The notes: generated by a model from the letters alone, not told the origin. 64,000 nucleotides of DNA from Cryptomeria japonica (GCF_030272615.1 NC_081410.1:574007241-574071240), one strand, 5' to 3'; shown: positions 46,871 to 58,333, counted from the stretch's first letter. Numbers and translations are program-made.

Positions 46871-47919
46871 TGTTGATCCCTAAAATTGCTTTTAAAGGAA
46901 ACAACCTTATGGGAAGTTCATTGAGTGAGGAACTTATTGTGCCTCAACGAACGACCTCTAAGATTTTAGAAGTCGGCTCTTCAATATTGATAGGAAAAGG
47001 GGAAAAGGGAGAAAACAAGCATTAAAATGAAAGGTGATACGCCAATGCTTTAGATATAACTCTGCAGCATAGTAAATCACACGTCTATATGCATAATTCA
47101 AAGGCTAAACATTTTTTTGTAAACTTATGTATTCACTTCTGATTCACAAAATAGCATAATACATTCTGAATATAATTATGAGTTTTAGATGAAAGAGTTT
47201 CCAAACATGAATCATTTCAAAGAATTTATATTCAGGATGATAAATGCTTAACACAAAAGTAAAATCTCAATCTGTTCATATTGACATAAAGCATAATGGA
47301 AAGTGAAGAGTCTACAGAAAGGTCGAAGAATTGGCACAGTCTGTTAAACCAAACACAAGCCAAATACTAAAGTCTGGCCTAAATAAAACTCTACCCTATC
47401 TTTTATGACTGTGAACCCCCCTAACAATTAAAGGACCCCAAATATATAGCCCTATCAACAAGGTGCTTCTCTCTAGGCACCAACCTCAACATGTAACTTT
47501 TTATTTTCCTTTGCAAAACAAACTCCACGATGTGTCATGATGGTCCATAACTGCCATCGCCTACAAAAAAGTCATGAAGAAGACATGGAGTTTTGTTTGT
47601 ACCATTCTTAAACGTTTCCCTTCATTGATGGGCTTCCCAAAATAACCTTTGTTCCCCAAAAGAATATGCCTGGACAAGGTGCCATGTAGCGATCTCGAAC
47701 TAATGATGAACGGGCCTAGGGGGTGCATATGAAAGCTCAGGAGTGACACATGTCAACACGGCGGGACTTGATTGTGAAAGGAAGAGAGGCATGCTTAAAA
47801 CTCCTAGAAAGAGTGTCATGTAGCGAAGTAGAACAAGGCGTCTTCTTTTTAAAAATGGGGGGGACCGCGAAAGGAAAAAGTAGAAGGGGGTCTATGTAAA
47901 TGAGTAAGACTCGTTAACA
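46871..47919 (-). repeat. 5' LTR of E6
   Basis: 1049 bp, minus strand TGTTAACGAG ... GGGATCAACA, matching the split left LTR. A minus-strand TATA-like GGGCTATATATTTGGGG lies at about 47435-47452. Outer duplication CCCTT at 47920-47924. Confidence 0.92.
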
Positions 47920-47924
47920 CCCTT

Positions 47925-48248
47925 CTTTCAAAAACTAAGTAAGACAACATTGTTTGAGGGGGAGAACTTATGCAGATATCTTGTGCCCCCTTGTGATTTG
48001 ATGTTGAGTTGCTCTCAGCATGGAATATTTTTTACTGGATCTGGAAATCTAGAACTTTTTCCATGTTCTCTGGTGTATAGTGTGTCATCTTTTTGAGAAA
48101 ACCCTAAGTGGCGAATATATATTGTGTTTCAAAGATCATTTTATGCAATTGTGATTGAGGAGATGGTGAATAAGGAGAGGTAGGATGATATTGTAGTTGA
48201 TCAAACGTATTTCTTTCAAATTATAATATTTCAATGAAAAATTCTAAA
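47925..48248 (+). other. E5 gag-ORF2 spacer
   Basis: 324 bp between the E6 insertion and the first ORF2 ATG. It opens with TTTGAGGGGGAGAA, a PPT-like tract, then has GAAAACCCTAAG followed by an AT-rich stretch (GAATATATATTG) that could be a TATA. A PPT-like tract and CCCTAA also occur in the E9 spacer. An alternative ATG lies at 48163, in another frame. Confidence 0.4.
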
Positions 48249-48960
48249 ATGATTAGTGTTCATGATGAGACTCGACCTATTTTTAAGAATCATTCATTTG
48301 TTGCTATGGTAGTTGGCCCTATATGTTCTTTTTTCTCTATTCCCAACAAGGTTATACAGAAACAATATATCTACTATTACATACATGTTTCTATGGAATA
48401 ATATAATCGTGGCCAGATCAATGACTTTAGGAGAAATCTTCTAGTCAATGGTTTGTGGGGGTTTATATCTGATTATGTTAATCTAGGGCATATGGGGTTA
48501 GATACATGGAGAAATTTCCCTATATTTTTTGATGAAGAAATAATAAAGATTGTGTTGAGCAGAATTCATGAACATTTTCTATGGTTGGATCAACAATACT
48601 TGATTTCTAAGGAATCCCTGAGGGATGTGACTAGCTTGTGTGTTATTGGAAAGGTACCTGCTTTGAAGTCAATACAGAATGAAGAGATGAACAAGCTAAT
48701 TGGAGTAGTATTTGACAAGAAAGCTCTTCAAATTGGCAATTTTGTTGATTTGGGTTTAAGTTATGCGATTATGAGCATTTTGTACAAGGTATGTTTCAAG
48801 AATTGGGAAGGATCATCTTCCTCTATGATAGTTTATGTGGCCTATCAAATGGTGAAAGAGAATCAGGATTATAATTTATGTGAGCTTTTGAGGCATCAAT
48901 TGTTGGACAATCTCGAGATGACAAAGAATGAAATGACCCATTTTGATATGACTCTCTTAT
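48249..48960 (+). pseudogene. E5 ORF2, N-terminal part, unknown function
   Basis: Frame from 48249 (MISVHDETRP) with one TAA at 48399 (CAA expected), then open to the E9 insertion. Contains LGLD-like WRNFPIFFDEE, IVLSRIHEHFLWLDQQYLI (48549-48605), LRDVTSLCVIGKVPALKSI, YVAYQMVKENQDYNLCELLRHQLLDNL. These blocks match ORF2 of E9 (ILSRVHNDKMYL ... YRMIKEDASFDLCTGMQRQLLLNL) and E1. No known domain is evident. After E9 and one CTTAT copy are ignored, the frame reads on at 56666. Confidence 0.72.
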
Positions 48961-50207
48961 TAAGGAATACTAAGAGGGGGAGGTGAATTAGTATACCAAA
49001 AAATACTATACTTAAACACTTTAATAGTCTAGTAGTAAACTGGTAAAATAGTTTAGCAAACAAATTGGTTAACACACATGCAAACCAAATAGAAAATAAT
49101 TCATTCACCCACAGAAGCACAATCACCATAACACAAGAGATTTTAACGTGAAAACCCAAATGGGAAAAACCATGGTGAGATGAAACTCACAAGTAACTAT
49201 CTGCAGAATAGTAACCAAACCGATTAAGGTTAGACCAGTTAAGGTCATACAATGTTCTTTACCAGAATAGATCCTATTAGGAATCTCAATCTCTGTTAGG
49301 AGATAAGTCTGATTAAAGACTACCTTGTGAGAGGATTTCAGATCCACAAATGTGAACCACCTTGTTAGAGGATTTACAAAGGCTTTTCTGGGCCTACCTG
49401 ATTAAGGGTTTCTAACTTCTCAAAGATGTGAGTAATCAGCAAGTGAATGATCTAGCAAATGGCACAGTTTGATTGATTAGATCCATTATAGCTCATAGCT
49501 AATACATTTCAGAATTACTTCAGTCTTCAGTAACTCCTTACTCTGTTACAACTCACAGACTTGATCTTCTTAGTTAAGATCGCACATTCAAGAGGTTTTT
49601 TCAACCACTATAAAACCTAACGGCTATACTCGCATACTCTCTCTTCCTCAAAACCCTAGACATGATGTCCTTAAAAGGAATCTGATTTCATGTTGGTCCA
49701 ATAGGATTTCATTACAAGTTCCTAGGTTCATTGTATCTAGACACATTTGATAACATGACACAAAAACACCATCAAAGTGTCGGTGGATGGTAACTCATCA
49801 CAAAAATATACTATTTGGTAACTCATCACAGAGTATTACTGGTTTGTCCAACTTTCTGGTTACTGGTTGGTGACTCAAAGTAATATCGGTTTAATGGATT
49901 ACCGGTTTAACAGATTACTTGTTGACAAAAATTGAAGAGTGGGAAAAAGATAACTGTTGCTTCTGGCTCCTTTGCTCCGCTCCACTTGAGATCCTTAAAC
50001 TGGTTGATCTCTCTATGCTGCTTGGGTCTTTATACCTCTTGATATTGGTAAACACTTTCTACATAACAATAGTAGTCTAAAGACTACAACATGATACTGG
50101 TTTGGAACAATTACCGGTTGAGCATAATTCATACATTCTCAAAGTGATCTCATAGCAAGTGTGTGTCCATCAATGACAATCACAACATAATCATCAAAAT
50201 GCCAACA
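48961..50207 (-). repeat. 3' LTR of E9
   Basis: 1247 bp. Minus-strand TATA GAGGTATAAAGACCC near 50029-50043. Conserved GGTTTTTCCCATTTGGGTTTTCACG at 49145-49177 and CACCTCCCCCTCTTAGT at 48970-48990. It keeps about 30 bp (near 50070-50090) absent from the 5' LTR. Confidence 0.92.
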
Positions 50208-50449
50208 ATATCCCCCATTGGCATTGATGGAAACACTTAGGAAAAATTTTGACATCTAAGTGTTTTACAACAAAATTGCGCCATAAGTAAAATTACTCCC
50301 CCTAAGCATATACACTATCTCTTTTGCAGAAAATACAATGTATACTACTTCCTTACTGAGATAAACATGAAAGTATGCAAAAAATGCATCAAAATTTTAA
50401 ATACAATACAAAATACTACTCCCCCTTTGCCAACAATGACAAAGTACAA
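50208..50449 (-). other. E9 3' non-coding stretch with repeated PPTs
   Basis: Minus strand: GGCAAAGGGGGAGTAG (about 50425), TTAGGGGGAGTAA (about 50300) and CCAATGGGGGATAT at the LTR. Three PPT-like tracts in 240 bp, as in E7. Confidence 0.65.
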
Positions 50450-53400
50450 TTGAAAAACCCCTATTCCATTAGCATTAAAAACTGATTTAAAAAAGTTTAT
50501 GACAATAAAGAGTGAAACTTGTCAAAAATTGATTTAAAATCCTGCATAAATGTCTTCATGGATAAAGACCATGATTCAAGAAATGAGGTAACAACCTCAT
50601 TCTCCGTTTGCATTTGATAAACCTACTCCTCCATGGCATCCATGGTACTCATCTCTTGAGTAACCGTTAGGGCATCTATATGGAGGTAGCATTTCTAGAG
50701 AATTTGTAGTCTTGACAGTAGGACCAGTTGAAGTTCCTACAAATTATGTGTCTGGTTGCTTATCTTTGCCTCTATTCTTACAGATTGAAGTTGAAACTGG
50801 TGAGCAGTTTGTTCATATGTGGAGAAGGAATCATATGGCATCTTGAAGGTGCTAATAAATGACTGCATATCAGATTGCAGTTTGTCCTTCAGAGTGAGCA
50901 CATCATCACAAAATAAATGAGGTTGACAAATATTGTTGAGTAGTAGATTTCCCTCATCAGTTGCATCTCTGATGTCCTTTTGTGCCTTCTGAAGTTCTGA
51001 TCAAAGCTCATTCAACTTCTTCACCAAGGCAATGTTCAGAGCCTTTTCATGCTCCTTTTTGGCATTTGTTTTTGCAACTTCTTCTAGGCTTTGGACCTGG
51101 TCTTCCACAACTGTACACAGAAGCTTTAATTGGGCAAGTGACGAATCGGTATTGGGGAGGTTTGTACCAGGTATCAAATTGGTGAGTGTTTCCATCACAG
51201 TTTGGATAACATCTTCCTCCTTTTTCCTCCATAGAGCATCCAATCGCTCTTGAGCAAGCTTAATTCTCTGCAGTAGCTCCGATTCATTTGCAGACTGGAG
51301 GTCAATAGGACTAGTAATGTCAGTCAGTTTGGCTTGACTAATGGTTGCCTTTGGAGTCTCCATCTGAGTGCTCTAAGCCACTTATTCTTTCTCTTTGGTT
51401 TTTTCTTGTCTTCCTCTACCTTCTTTTTCTCCTCATCTTTCCGGTTCTCTTCCTCTTCATCCTTTTTCTTCTCCTCTTCCTTTCTCTTCTCCTCTTCCTT
51501 TCTCTTCTCCTCTTCTCCTCTTCCTTTCTCTTCTCCTCTTCCTTTTCCACTTCCTCCTTCTTCTTCTCATCCTCTTGTTTCTTATTCTCCTCTTCTTTTC
51601 TCTTTTCTTCCTCTTTCTTTTTCTTCTCATCCTCTTTCTTCTTTTCTTGTTCTGCCTATTTTGTCTTTTCTTTCTCCAATTTCTTCTTCTCTTCCTCTGC
51701 CTGTTTTCTCTTGTCTTCCTCTTGTTTCTCCTTTTCTTCCATTTCTACTAGTGCATCTGGAGTAACATTGTCACCATTTAAGGCATCAACATTAATCGGT
51801 TCCATTTGAGTGGTGACCGGTTCTCCTTCACTGTTGTATACTTCATCTGATTGAGTGATTTTTGGTTCTTGCTCTACTTTCCTATTGGCTTTAGCCACTT
51901 CATGTAGTCTTAAAGCTGATTGAGCAAGGAAGTGGGTATCTTTGACCACTTCCAAAACTTTTCCTTCCAATAACAGGAGTCTTCTTCTTCTCATGAAGAA
52001 GAGGCCCTTATATCTCTCCACCACTTCATACAGTTTTATTTTAGGCACATCAGGAAAGTATTGTGCAAATACTTCCTCTCTTATTTCTTGTTCCTTTTCT
52101 ATGGCAATGCGCCACTTGTTGTCTAAAGAATTATACAAAGAATTAGGCATCTCAGATTTAATTTCTGATGGCCACGGGTCATTAATACATAAATAATTGA
52201 TAACTTCTTGTTCAACTTCTTTCTTTTCATCATCATTAAAATCATCAAAGAACTCTTTCAAATCACCAAGTACTTTTCTTCTAATATTCTTAATTATTCT
52301 TTGACAATGTGTCAAAGGTTTGTAAGAGGATGTTGTCAGTTCACTCTTTGTCTTTTTCCTCATTTGCCTAGTCTTCTTAGGTTGTTCTTCAGAGATTGTC
52401 CTCTGAGTTTGGTGTATTGTTTTTTGTCTTCTGCTTCCTCTCAAAGACTTTGGCGAGTGTCGCTTCTGGTTTCTTCTTTGCTGGTGACCACTTGGTCACT
52501 TTGAGACTTGTTGTGGTAACTGGTGTCGATGCTGAAGGCACTGCCTTTCCCTTCTTTACTGAGGGTTCTTGAACCGGTGTAACCCTTTCCAAATAGGTGT
52601 CTATTCTCTTTTCCTTTGGATCAAGGGGCGAGGCGATTAGGGTAGAGGCATACCCATCTAACATGTCATACATTACCTCATATCCCATTGGTTCCACTTC
52701 TTCCTGTCTAGGCTCAACCGCCTCCATTATGCACTCATCAACTTTGATGGTGAAGCAGATGTCCTCCTCATACTTTTTGACAATATCACCAGATATTCTT
52801 ACTCTTTGGTTCATTTTGCATCTGAACTCACAAAATATTTGTTCAGCACTTTCGGATAACCAGTTCCTACCGCTTGTAGGCTTTCCTTGATTTTCTTTGT
52901 CACCGGTTGGTCAGTAGACCACTAAATATCACCTACTCCTGGAAAATAGCCTTGGAAGTAGAAGAACAACCCAACCAATAGTTGTCCAAACTTAAATTTT
53001 AGGGCATTGTCTTGTTTGATTGACTTGAGGTTCAACAAAAGTTGTCTTTGCATTCCAGTGCACAGATCAAATGATGCATCTTCCTTGATCATCCTGTAGG
53101 TGGCATTTACCGCTATAGCAGAGACAGAGTTGATTCTATTGGCATGGAACGTCTGGTATCCTATCACCATACATGCATATTTGACCAGATCGTCCATGAT
53201 GGAATTGACAATCATTCCCCATGAATCGCTCATAGAACCGGTGTGCTTAGTCATTTCAGTCTTGCTAATCTTTCTTAGGGCTAGCACTTCATCGACGTTG
53301 CAGAAACCGATGATGGCATGAATCGCTTCTAGTGTGATATCATCCATCCTCTCTAAGTACATCTTATCATTGTGTACTCTACTTAGAATAATTCGAATGT

Positions 53401-53689
53401 GATCATCCGAAAATTCTTCAAGAAAATAGGCTGCGTTGCGAATTTTCTTCTTTTCCAGAATGTTGAGTTCTGGTTTAATCTTCTTATCCTTTCCGCAGAA
53501 CAGACTCAACTAGGAATGGATCATCAGAGATCCTAGGTCTTCAATCTTGCAGTCAATGAAATCTGAAATGCCTTCTTCCACTATGACACCAGCGGGTATT
53601 TGAGATAGGGCATTGTATTTTGCCTTCCGTTGAATGAAGTCTACAGAATCAACGAGTGCACTAGAGCTAGCATGTGATACTAAAGCCAT
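50450..53689 (-). pseudogene. E9 ORF2, unknown function
   Basis: Large unfamiliar gene in the place of pol. Start ATG 53689 (MALVSHASSSALVD). N-terminal domain: IVEEGISDFIDCKIEDLG, stop 53510 (CAG or TGG lost), AAYFLEEFSDDHIRIILSRVH, RMIKEDASFDLCTGMQRQLLLNL, LLVGLFFYFQGYF, stop 52920, then PVTKKIKESLQ and, after a shift, RVRISGDIVKKYEEDICFTIKVDE. Middle: a basic Ser/Pro/Lys stretch, then LGDLKEFFDDFNDDEKKEVEQE and a very long Lys/Glu repeat (about 51720-51400). C-terminal part: LLQRIKLAQERLDAL, coiled coil (51363-51001), trailing frames to about 50450. E5 ORF2 aligns across the N-terminal and following parts. Role unknown; a structural or RNA-binding role is only a guess. Confidence 0.7.
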
Positions 53690-54132
53690 GATAAACAGAG
53701 AATTTTGAAAAATACCTTCGTAGATCGAAATTTAGGGCTTCACAATTTGAACTTCACTACACACTCCTTCGGTTGCTAAAGTACTGCTTTGCATTCTACA
53801 CTTCTCCAACAGATGTTTGCTTCAGATTCTTCTTCAGAATTTTGATAAATTCTTTGAATCGCAATGTAAATCGCTTTTCTTTGCTCTGCACTTGAAAACT
53901 TCTTTGCTCAAAAAATAATAGTGAGAAATTATTTGAAAATTCCTTTTAAACAGATTCTCCACCTACCATAATAAATGCTCCACTATTAGGGCGTAAACCC
54001 TAATTTTGCCTTACACCATTTTCGGTCTTCTGCCAATCTGACAGGTATCTCATACCGGTTAAGGTCTTTTACTGGTGTCAACCGGGGGTTTGAGATATTT
54101 CACCGTTTGCTCCCCCTAAGCTTTTCTAATGC
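53690..54132 (-). promoter_or_regulatory. E9 gag-ORF2 spacer, possible internal promoter
   Basis: 443 bp between gag stop and ORF2 ATG. On the minus strand it starts CTTAGGGGGAGC (PPT-like), later has CTGTTTAAAAGGAATTTTC (TATA-like), then about 230 bases of A-rich leader with GTGAAGCCCTAAATT and a T-rich run just before the ATG. The arrangement resembles a gene promoter plus 5' leader taken in with ORF2. This is inference; no transcript data. Confidence 0.35.
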
Positions 54133-55413
54133 TTAGTTTGCCGGTTCAACGACTTCCACACTGGGTGCAGAAACCGGTTCTTCTTGAATCACTTCTTTTG
54201 GCTTCTTCTTCCAGGTTTTCTTCATATCTGCTTGAACAATTTCAACATCAATTTTTCCTTCCGGAGTGACTGGTATATTATCTGATATACTCTTTCTTGC
54301 TTTGCAGAATCTTGTTGTATGACTCGGTTTGTTGCAGTGATAGCAAACCATTCCAGGTGCTCTCCAAGGTCCATTATTCATGTTTCCATTCTTCCTTTTG
54401 CATGTTGCAGCAGTGTGACCATGACTATGACAAATCACACAGATTGCTCTCCATCCGGTTGCTGCCTGATAGCCACCGCTACCTGACTAATGACTATAGG
54501 TATTAAACCGGTTTGGGTTTCAATTCCTAGAGGGTTCAGGAAAAACTCCTTGATTCCTTTGAGGATACCTTCTAGTATTGTGCATGACAGACCTGCATTC
54601 AAATGCTCTATGCCCAAACTTGTTGCATGCATAACAATTACCATTGAATCTATTGGATCTAGGCTTATCGTTTAGAAAATAAAGAAAATTATTGTAAGCC
54701 TTACTTCTACATACATTAGCAGTGTGTCCTTCCTTGAGACAATTAAAGAAAACAGGTTTGAACTTTTGCTTACATTTATCCTTTGATGTCAATTGTTTCT
54801 TTGATGCTCCACTTTTTGTTCCAGAGGTCTCACCTTCCTCATATTCAGACAAACCAAGTCCATTGGTATTCTTTACCGGTTTAGCTAATTCAAGCTTCTG
54901 CTCTAGCTTGATAGAGCTCTTATTGGATTTGGCAAGTATTTCCTTTGACTCAGTGAGTTCTTTGGAAATGGCAGCATTGGATTCCTTCAAGGTTGTATTC
55001 TTAGAGATAGCCATGTTTAGTTCACCTTGCACTTCTTCTTTTTCCATTTTGCTTCCATGAAGACGAGCTGTAAGTGCACTGATCTCTTACTTCAACTTGG
55101 AGATCTCATGATCTTTGTCTTTTACTAGATCTTTAGCTTTCCTCCGGTTCTCAAGCTCTTGACACATTCTAATAGTTAGGCCTTCAAGTTCCCTTCTTAT
55201 GTTGGCATTGAACTCATTCAGTTTTTCAAATTCTTGAATTAGGGCTTCCATGTCCACTTCATTAGAAGAACTGTTTTCCGTTAGCTCCATCAGTTTTTCA
55301 GCATGCTCTCTTCTTTTTGCCCGAGAGGCTTTATATTTGACCATAAGTTCATCATAGGCTTGCTCAGACTGAGTGAGCCGATGAGTAAGTTCCCTCATAG
55401 TGTATTCCCCCAT
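54133..55413 (-). pseudogene. gag: E9 gag: coiled coil plus four CCHC knuckles
   Basis: Start ATG 55413 (MGEYTMREL) or a little upstream; 50 nt after the primer site. A long coiled coil (THRLTQSEQAYDELMVKYK ... LAKSNKSSIKLEQKLEL), one stop at 55089, then LGLSEYEEGETSGTKSG, the counterpart of GLGFEKGESS in E1. Knuckles: FNCLKEGHTANVC (first Cys is Phe), CYACNKFGHRAFEC, CVICHSHGHTAATC and CYHCNKPSHTTRFC. The tail reaches a TAG at 54133. Stops near 54487 and 54520 separate the knuckles. Best preserved gag of this type in the window. Confidence 0.78.
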
Positions 55414-55463
55414 ATCTCTTTCCAAGTGGTTAGACTTATAGAAAAGTTGGCTATGATACCAAT

Positions 55464-56660
55464 TGATGAATACTAAGAGGGGGGTGAATTAGTATACCAA
55501 AAAATATTGTACTTAAACACTTTAATAGTCTAGCAGTAAACCGGTAAAACAGTTTAGCAAACAAACTAGTTAACACACATGCAAACCAAATAGCAAATAA
55601 TGCATTCACCCATAGAAGCACAATCACCATAACACAAGAGATTTTTACGTGGAAACCCAAATGGGAAAAACCACGGTGAGATGAAACTCACAAGTAACTA
55701 TCTGCAGAATAGTAACCAGACCGGTTAAGGTCATATAATGTTCTTTACCAGAACAGATCCTGTTAGGAATCTCAATCTCTGTTAGGAGATAAGTCCGATT
55801 AAAGACTACCTTGTGAGAGGATTTCAGATCCACAGATGTGAACTACCTTGTTAGAGGATTTACAAAGGCTTTTCTGGGCCTACCCAGTTAAGGGTTTCTA
55901 ACTTGTCAAAGATGTGAGTAATCAACAAGTGAATGATCTAGTAAATGCAACAGTCTACTTGATTAGATCCATTGTAGCTCATAGCTAATCCATTTCAGCA
56001 TTACTTCGGTCTTCAGTAACTCCTTACTCTGTTACAACTCACAGACTTGATCTTCTCAGTTAAGATCGCACATTCAAGAGGTTTTTTCAACCACTACAAA
56101 ACCTAACAGCTATACTCGCATACTCTCTCTTCCTCAAAACCCTAGACATGATGTTCTTAAAAGGAATTTGATTTCATGTCGGTCCAATAGGATTTCATTA
56201 CAAGTTCCTAGGTTCATTGTATTTAGACACATTTGATAACAAGACACAAAAACACCGTCAAAGTGTCGATGGATGGTAACTCATCACAAAAATATATCGG
56301 TTGGTAACTCATCACAGAGTATTACCGGTTTGTCCAACTTTTCGATTACCGGTTGGTGACTCAGAGTAATACCGGTTTAACGGATTACCGGTTGAGAAAA
56401 TTTGAAGACTGGGAAAAAGATAACTGCCGCTTCTAGCTCCTTTGCTTCGCTCCACTTGAGATCCTTAAACCGCTTGATCTCTCTATGCCACTTGGGTCTT
56501 TATACTGCTTGAGATCGGTAAACACTTTCTACATAACTACAACATGATACCAGTTTGGAACAATTACTGGTTGAGCATAATTCATACATTCTCAAAGTGA
56601 TCTCATAGCAAGTGTGTGTCCATCAATGACAATCACAACATAATCATCAAAATGCCAACA
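55464..56660 (-). repeat. 5' LTR of E9
   Basis: 1197 bp. Minus-strand TATA CAGTATAAAGACCC (about 56494-56508). GGTTTTTCCCATTTGGGTTTCCACG at 55647-55677 and CACCCCCCTCTTAGT at 55473-55492. It ends CATCA, 2 nt before the primer site. Confidence 0.92.
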
Positions 56661-56665
56661 CTTAT

Positions 56666-58152
56666 TGTTTGCTTGGTATTTTATTTTCTTAATCTTTGCC
56701 AAGAATGAAGAATGTTGTGTGGAGAAATTATGTAACTATTGACCTGCTCAAATTAAGGAACATTTGGATAGTTTGGATGATAGTGATATTGCTTTCTACA
56801 AGTTCTTTTTAGATCTCCAAAAAGAGACGGTTATGAGGAACCAGATTCATTTGAATGTTGTGAACTGGTATAAGGATAGCATTACCTTCATGGTAGATAA
56901 GGATACTTATTTTGTGGAAGTGATTCCAATAACTTCATGGGTGTCAAAGCTTCCCTATGAGGTGGTTGAAGATGAGTGCATGACTATTGCAAAATTACTT
57001 CTTAAATTACCTAAAGATTTGAGTGTAGAAAGATTCAGAACATTTGATGAGATTGTAGGAAAATGTGGCAGAAAGAAAGTTGGGGATGTTGGAAGTGTAT
57101 CAAAAGCTAAAAGGTCTAGGAAGTCATCTACAGAGGCCTCTACCTCTATTTCTAAAGCATTAAAATCTAAACGTATAAGTTCGGAAAAGATGGAATGTAC
57201 AAAAGTCTAAACATATAAGTTCGGAAAAGATGGAATGTACAAAAGTTGTAATTGTAGAAAGTGATGAAGAAGAACTGAGAAAGGTTCTAGAATGATGATG
57301 AAAAAGGAGAAAATTTAGTTGGCTCTCTTATTTCTTCTAAGGAAAATTCTTTTGATGTTGATAAAATGCTTGATTTGATTGGTCAACTGAATGGTCTGAA
57401 GGATGTTGATGACTTATATCTTACTATTCATACACATGATCAAAATATTATTGAACAAGATTTAGTGACATATCCAATCCAAAATGATATTGTTCCTACT
57501 AATGTTTATGCCTTACTTTCGGAAGTGCTAGTACAAGTGTTGATTTAGCATATGGCTTCAGTTGGGAATTATGGTAGGGATTCAGATGAACCATGTTCAA
57601 AAATGAACTTGGCAAACAAGATGATAGAGAAATGTCTAAGGGCTCATTATAATTTTAAACTTAATTTGATTGGTTTAAGGAAAATGATGGATAATGCTGC
57701 CTCCAGTTATATCGATATTTCTAAAGGTGGCTTGTTATTACAAAGGAATCCAAGGATGAGATAGACTCCATTGAGTCGACTTACCGAGTTGGCTCATTCA
57801 TTTGATATCTACAAGGAAAGAAATGGTGCTATAAGATCTAAGGTTCGAAATCTTCACTCTTAGTTATCCCTATGATAGAGACAAATAAAGGAGTAGATGA
57901 GATTGTTTTGTGGTCTTAAGGATGCAATGGAATTACAAATGTTCTCTTTCATCAGATTGCTAGTAGATGTTGAAAAGGTAGAACAAAGTGTGATAAATGC
58001 AAATATTTTTTATGTTGCAATAAATTTGTGTCATGAATGTGAGAGTCAAAATAAAATTCTTTCTACTAATGTTTGTGCATGGAACTCTTCTACTGTGGGT
58101 TTTTACTCAGTTTGTTCCTTTGAAGATTTTTTATACGAGGAATTACTATTAT
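56666..58152 (+). pseudogene. E5 ORF2, C-terminal part
   Basis: Continues the frame from 48960 after E9: LFAWYFIFLIFAKNEE, TGA at 56740, PAQIKEHLDSL, IHLNVVNWYKDSITFMVDKDTYFVE, LPYEVVEDECM, then a Lys/Ser-rich tail. These match LLVGLFFYFQGYF, PVTKKIKESLQ and ISGDIVKKYEEDICFTIKVDE of E9. A 36-bp duplication (TCTAAACRTATAAGTTCGG ... AAAAGT, about 57167-57245) and stops at 57208 break it. Later frames (MLDLIGQLNGLKDVDDLYL; MASVGNYGRDSDEPCSKM; MRLFCGLKDAMELQMF) carry on to 58152, with TAA and TAG stops between. The Lys/Glu repeat of E9 is absent here. Confidence 0.65.
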
Positions 58153-58196
58153 GATTGGTTCAATTTGTTTTTGGCAAGTACAGTTGCACTTTGCCT

Positions 58197-58218
58197 TTGA
58201 TGTCAAAGGGTGAGAAGT
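58197..58218 (+). other. E5 PPT-like tract
   Basis: TTTGATGTCAAAGGGTGAGAAG, after ORF2. The matching place in E9 reads TTGTTGGCAAAGGGGGAGTAG. No LTR is recognised after it. Confidence 0.45.
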
Positions 58219-58333
58219 ATTATGTAGGGACAAGTATTAGTAGAAATATATTCTGCATTTTACCTTGATGCCCTTGTCCACCTTTTTTTCCAATCTTTAA
58301 TGTTAGAGATGCGTATTGTTTTCTTTTTTATCC

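Larger units (their letters stand above)
24012..47919 (-). mobile_element. E6: Ty3/gypsy retrotransposon with two insertions inside
   Basis: Minus-strand element. The 5' LTR is on the right (46871-47919). The 3' LTR is on the left, in two pieces (24012-24094 and 31616-32582) because E7 sits in it. TSD CCCTT at 24007-24011 and 47920-47924. Order on the minus strand: LTR, primer site, gag, protease, archaeal-type RNase H, RT (split by E8), RNase H (with a MITE-like insert), integrase, a long extra ORF, LTR. In the part I compared, the LTRs differ at roughly one site in ten, mostly transitions, so E6 is older than E7 (about 4 per cent in a 245-bp comparison), as nesting requires. Confidence 0.92.
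48961..56660 (-). mobile_element. E9: non-autonomous copia-like element carrying ORF2
   Basis: 7700 bp, minus strand, with LTRs 55464-56660 (5') and 48961-50207 (3') and TSD CTTAT (48956-48960, 56661-56665). LTR ends TGTTGGCATTTTG ... ATTCATCA; primer site TGGTATCATAG (55451-55461 complement); PPT CCAATGGGGGATAT against the 3' LTR. Inside are a coiled-coil/zinc-knuckle gag and ORF2, with no protease, integrase, RT or RNase H. LTR start, primer site and PPT are close to those of E7, so E7-like enzymes may have mobilised it. The best-preserved of the three ORF2 elements. Confidence 0.92.

Noticed and set aside
51334-51809. Plus-strand frames rich in Ser/Phe/Leu that look like a membrane protein
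   Set aside because: They are the reverse of the Lys/Glu repeat in E9 ORF2 on the minus strand; GAAGAG-type codons always read as TTC/CTC on the other strand.
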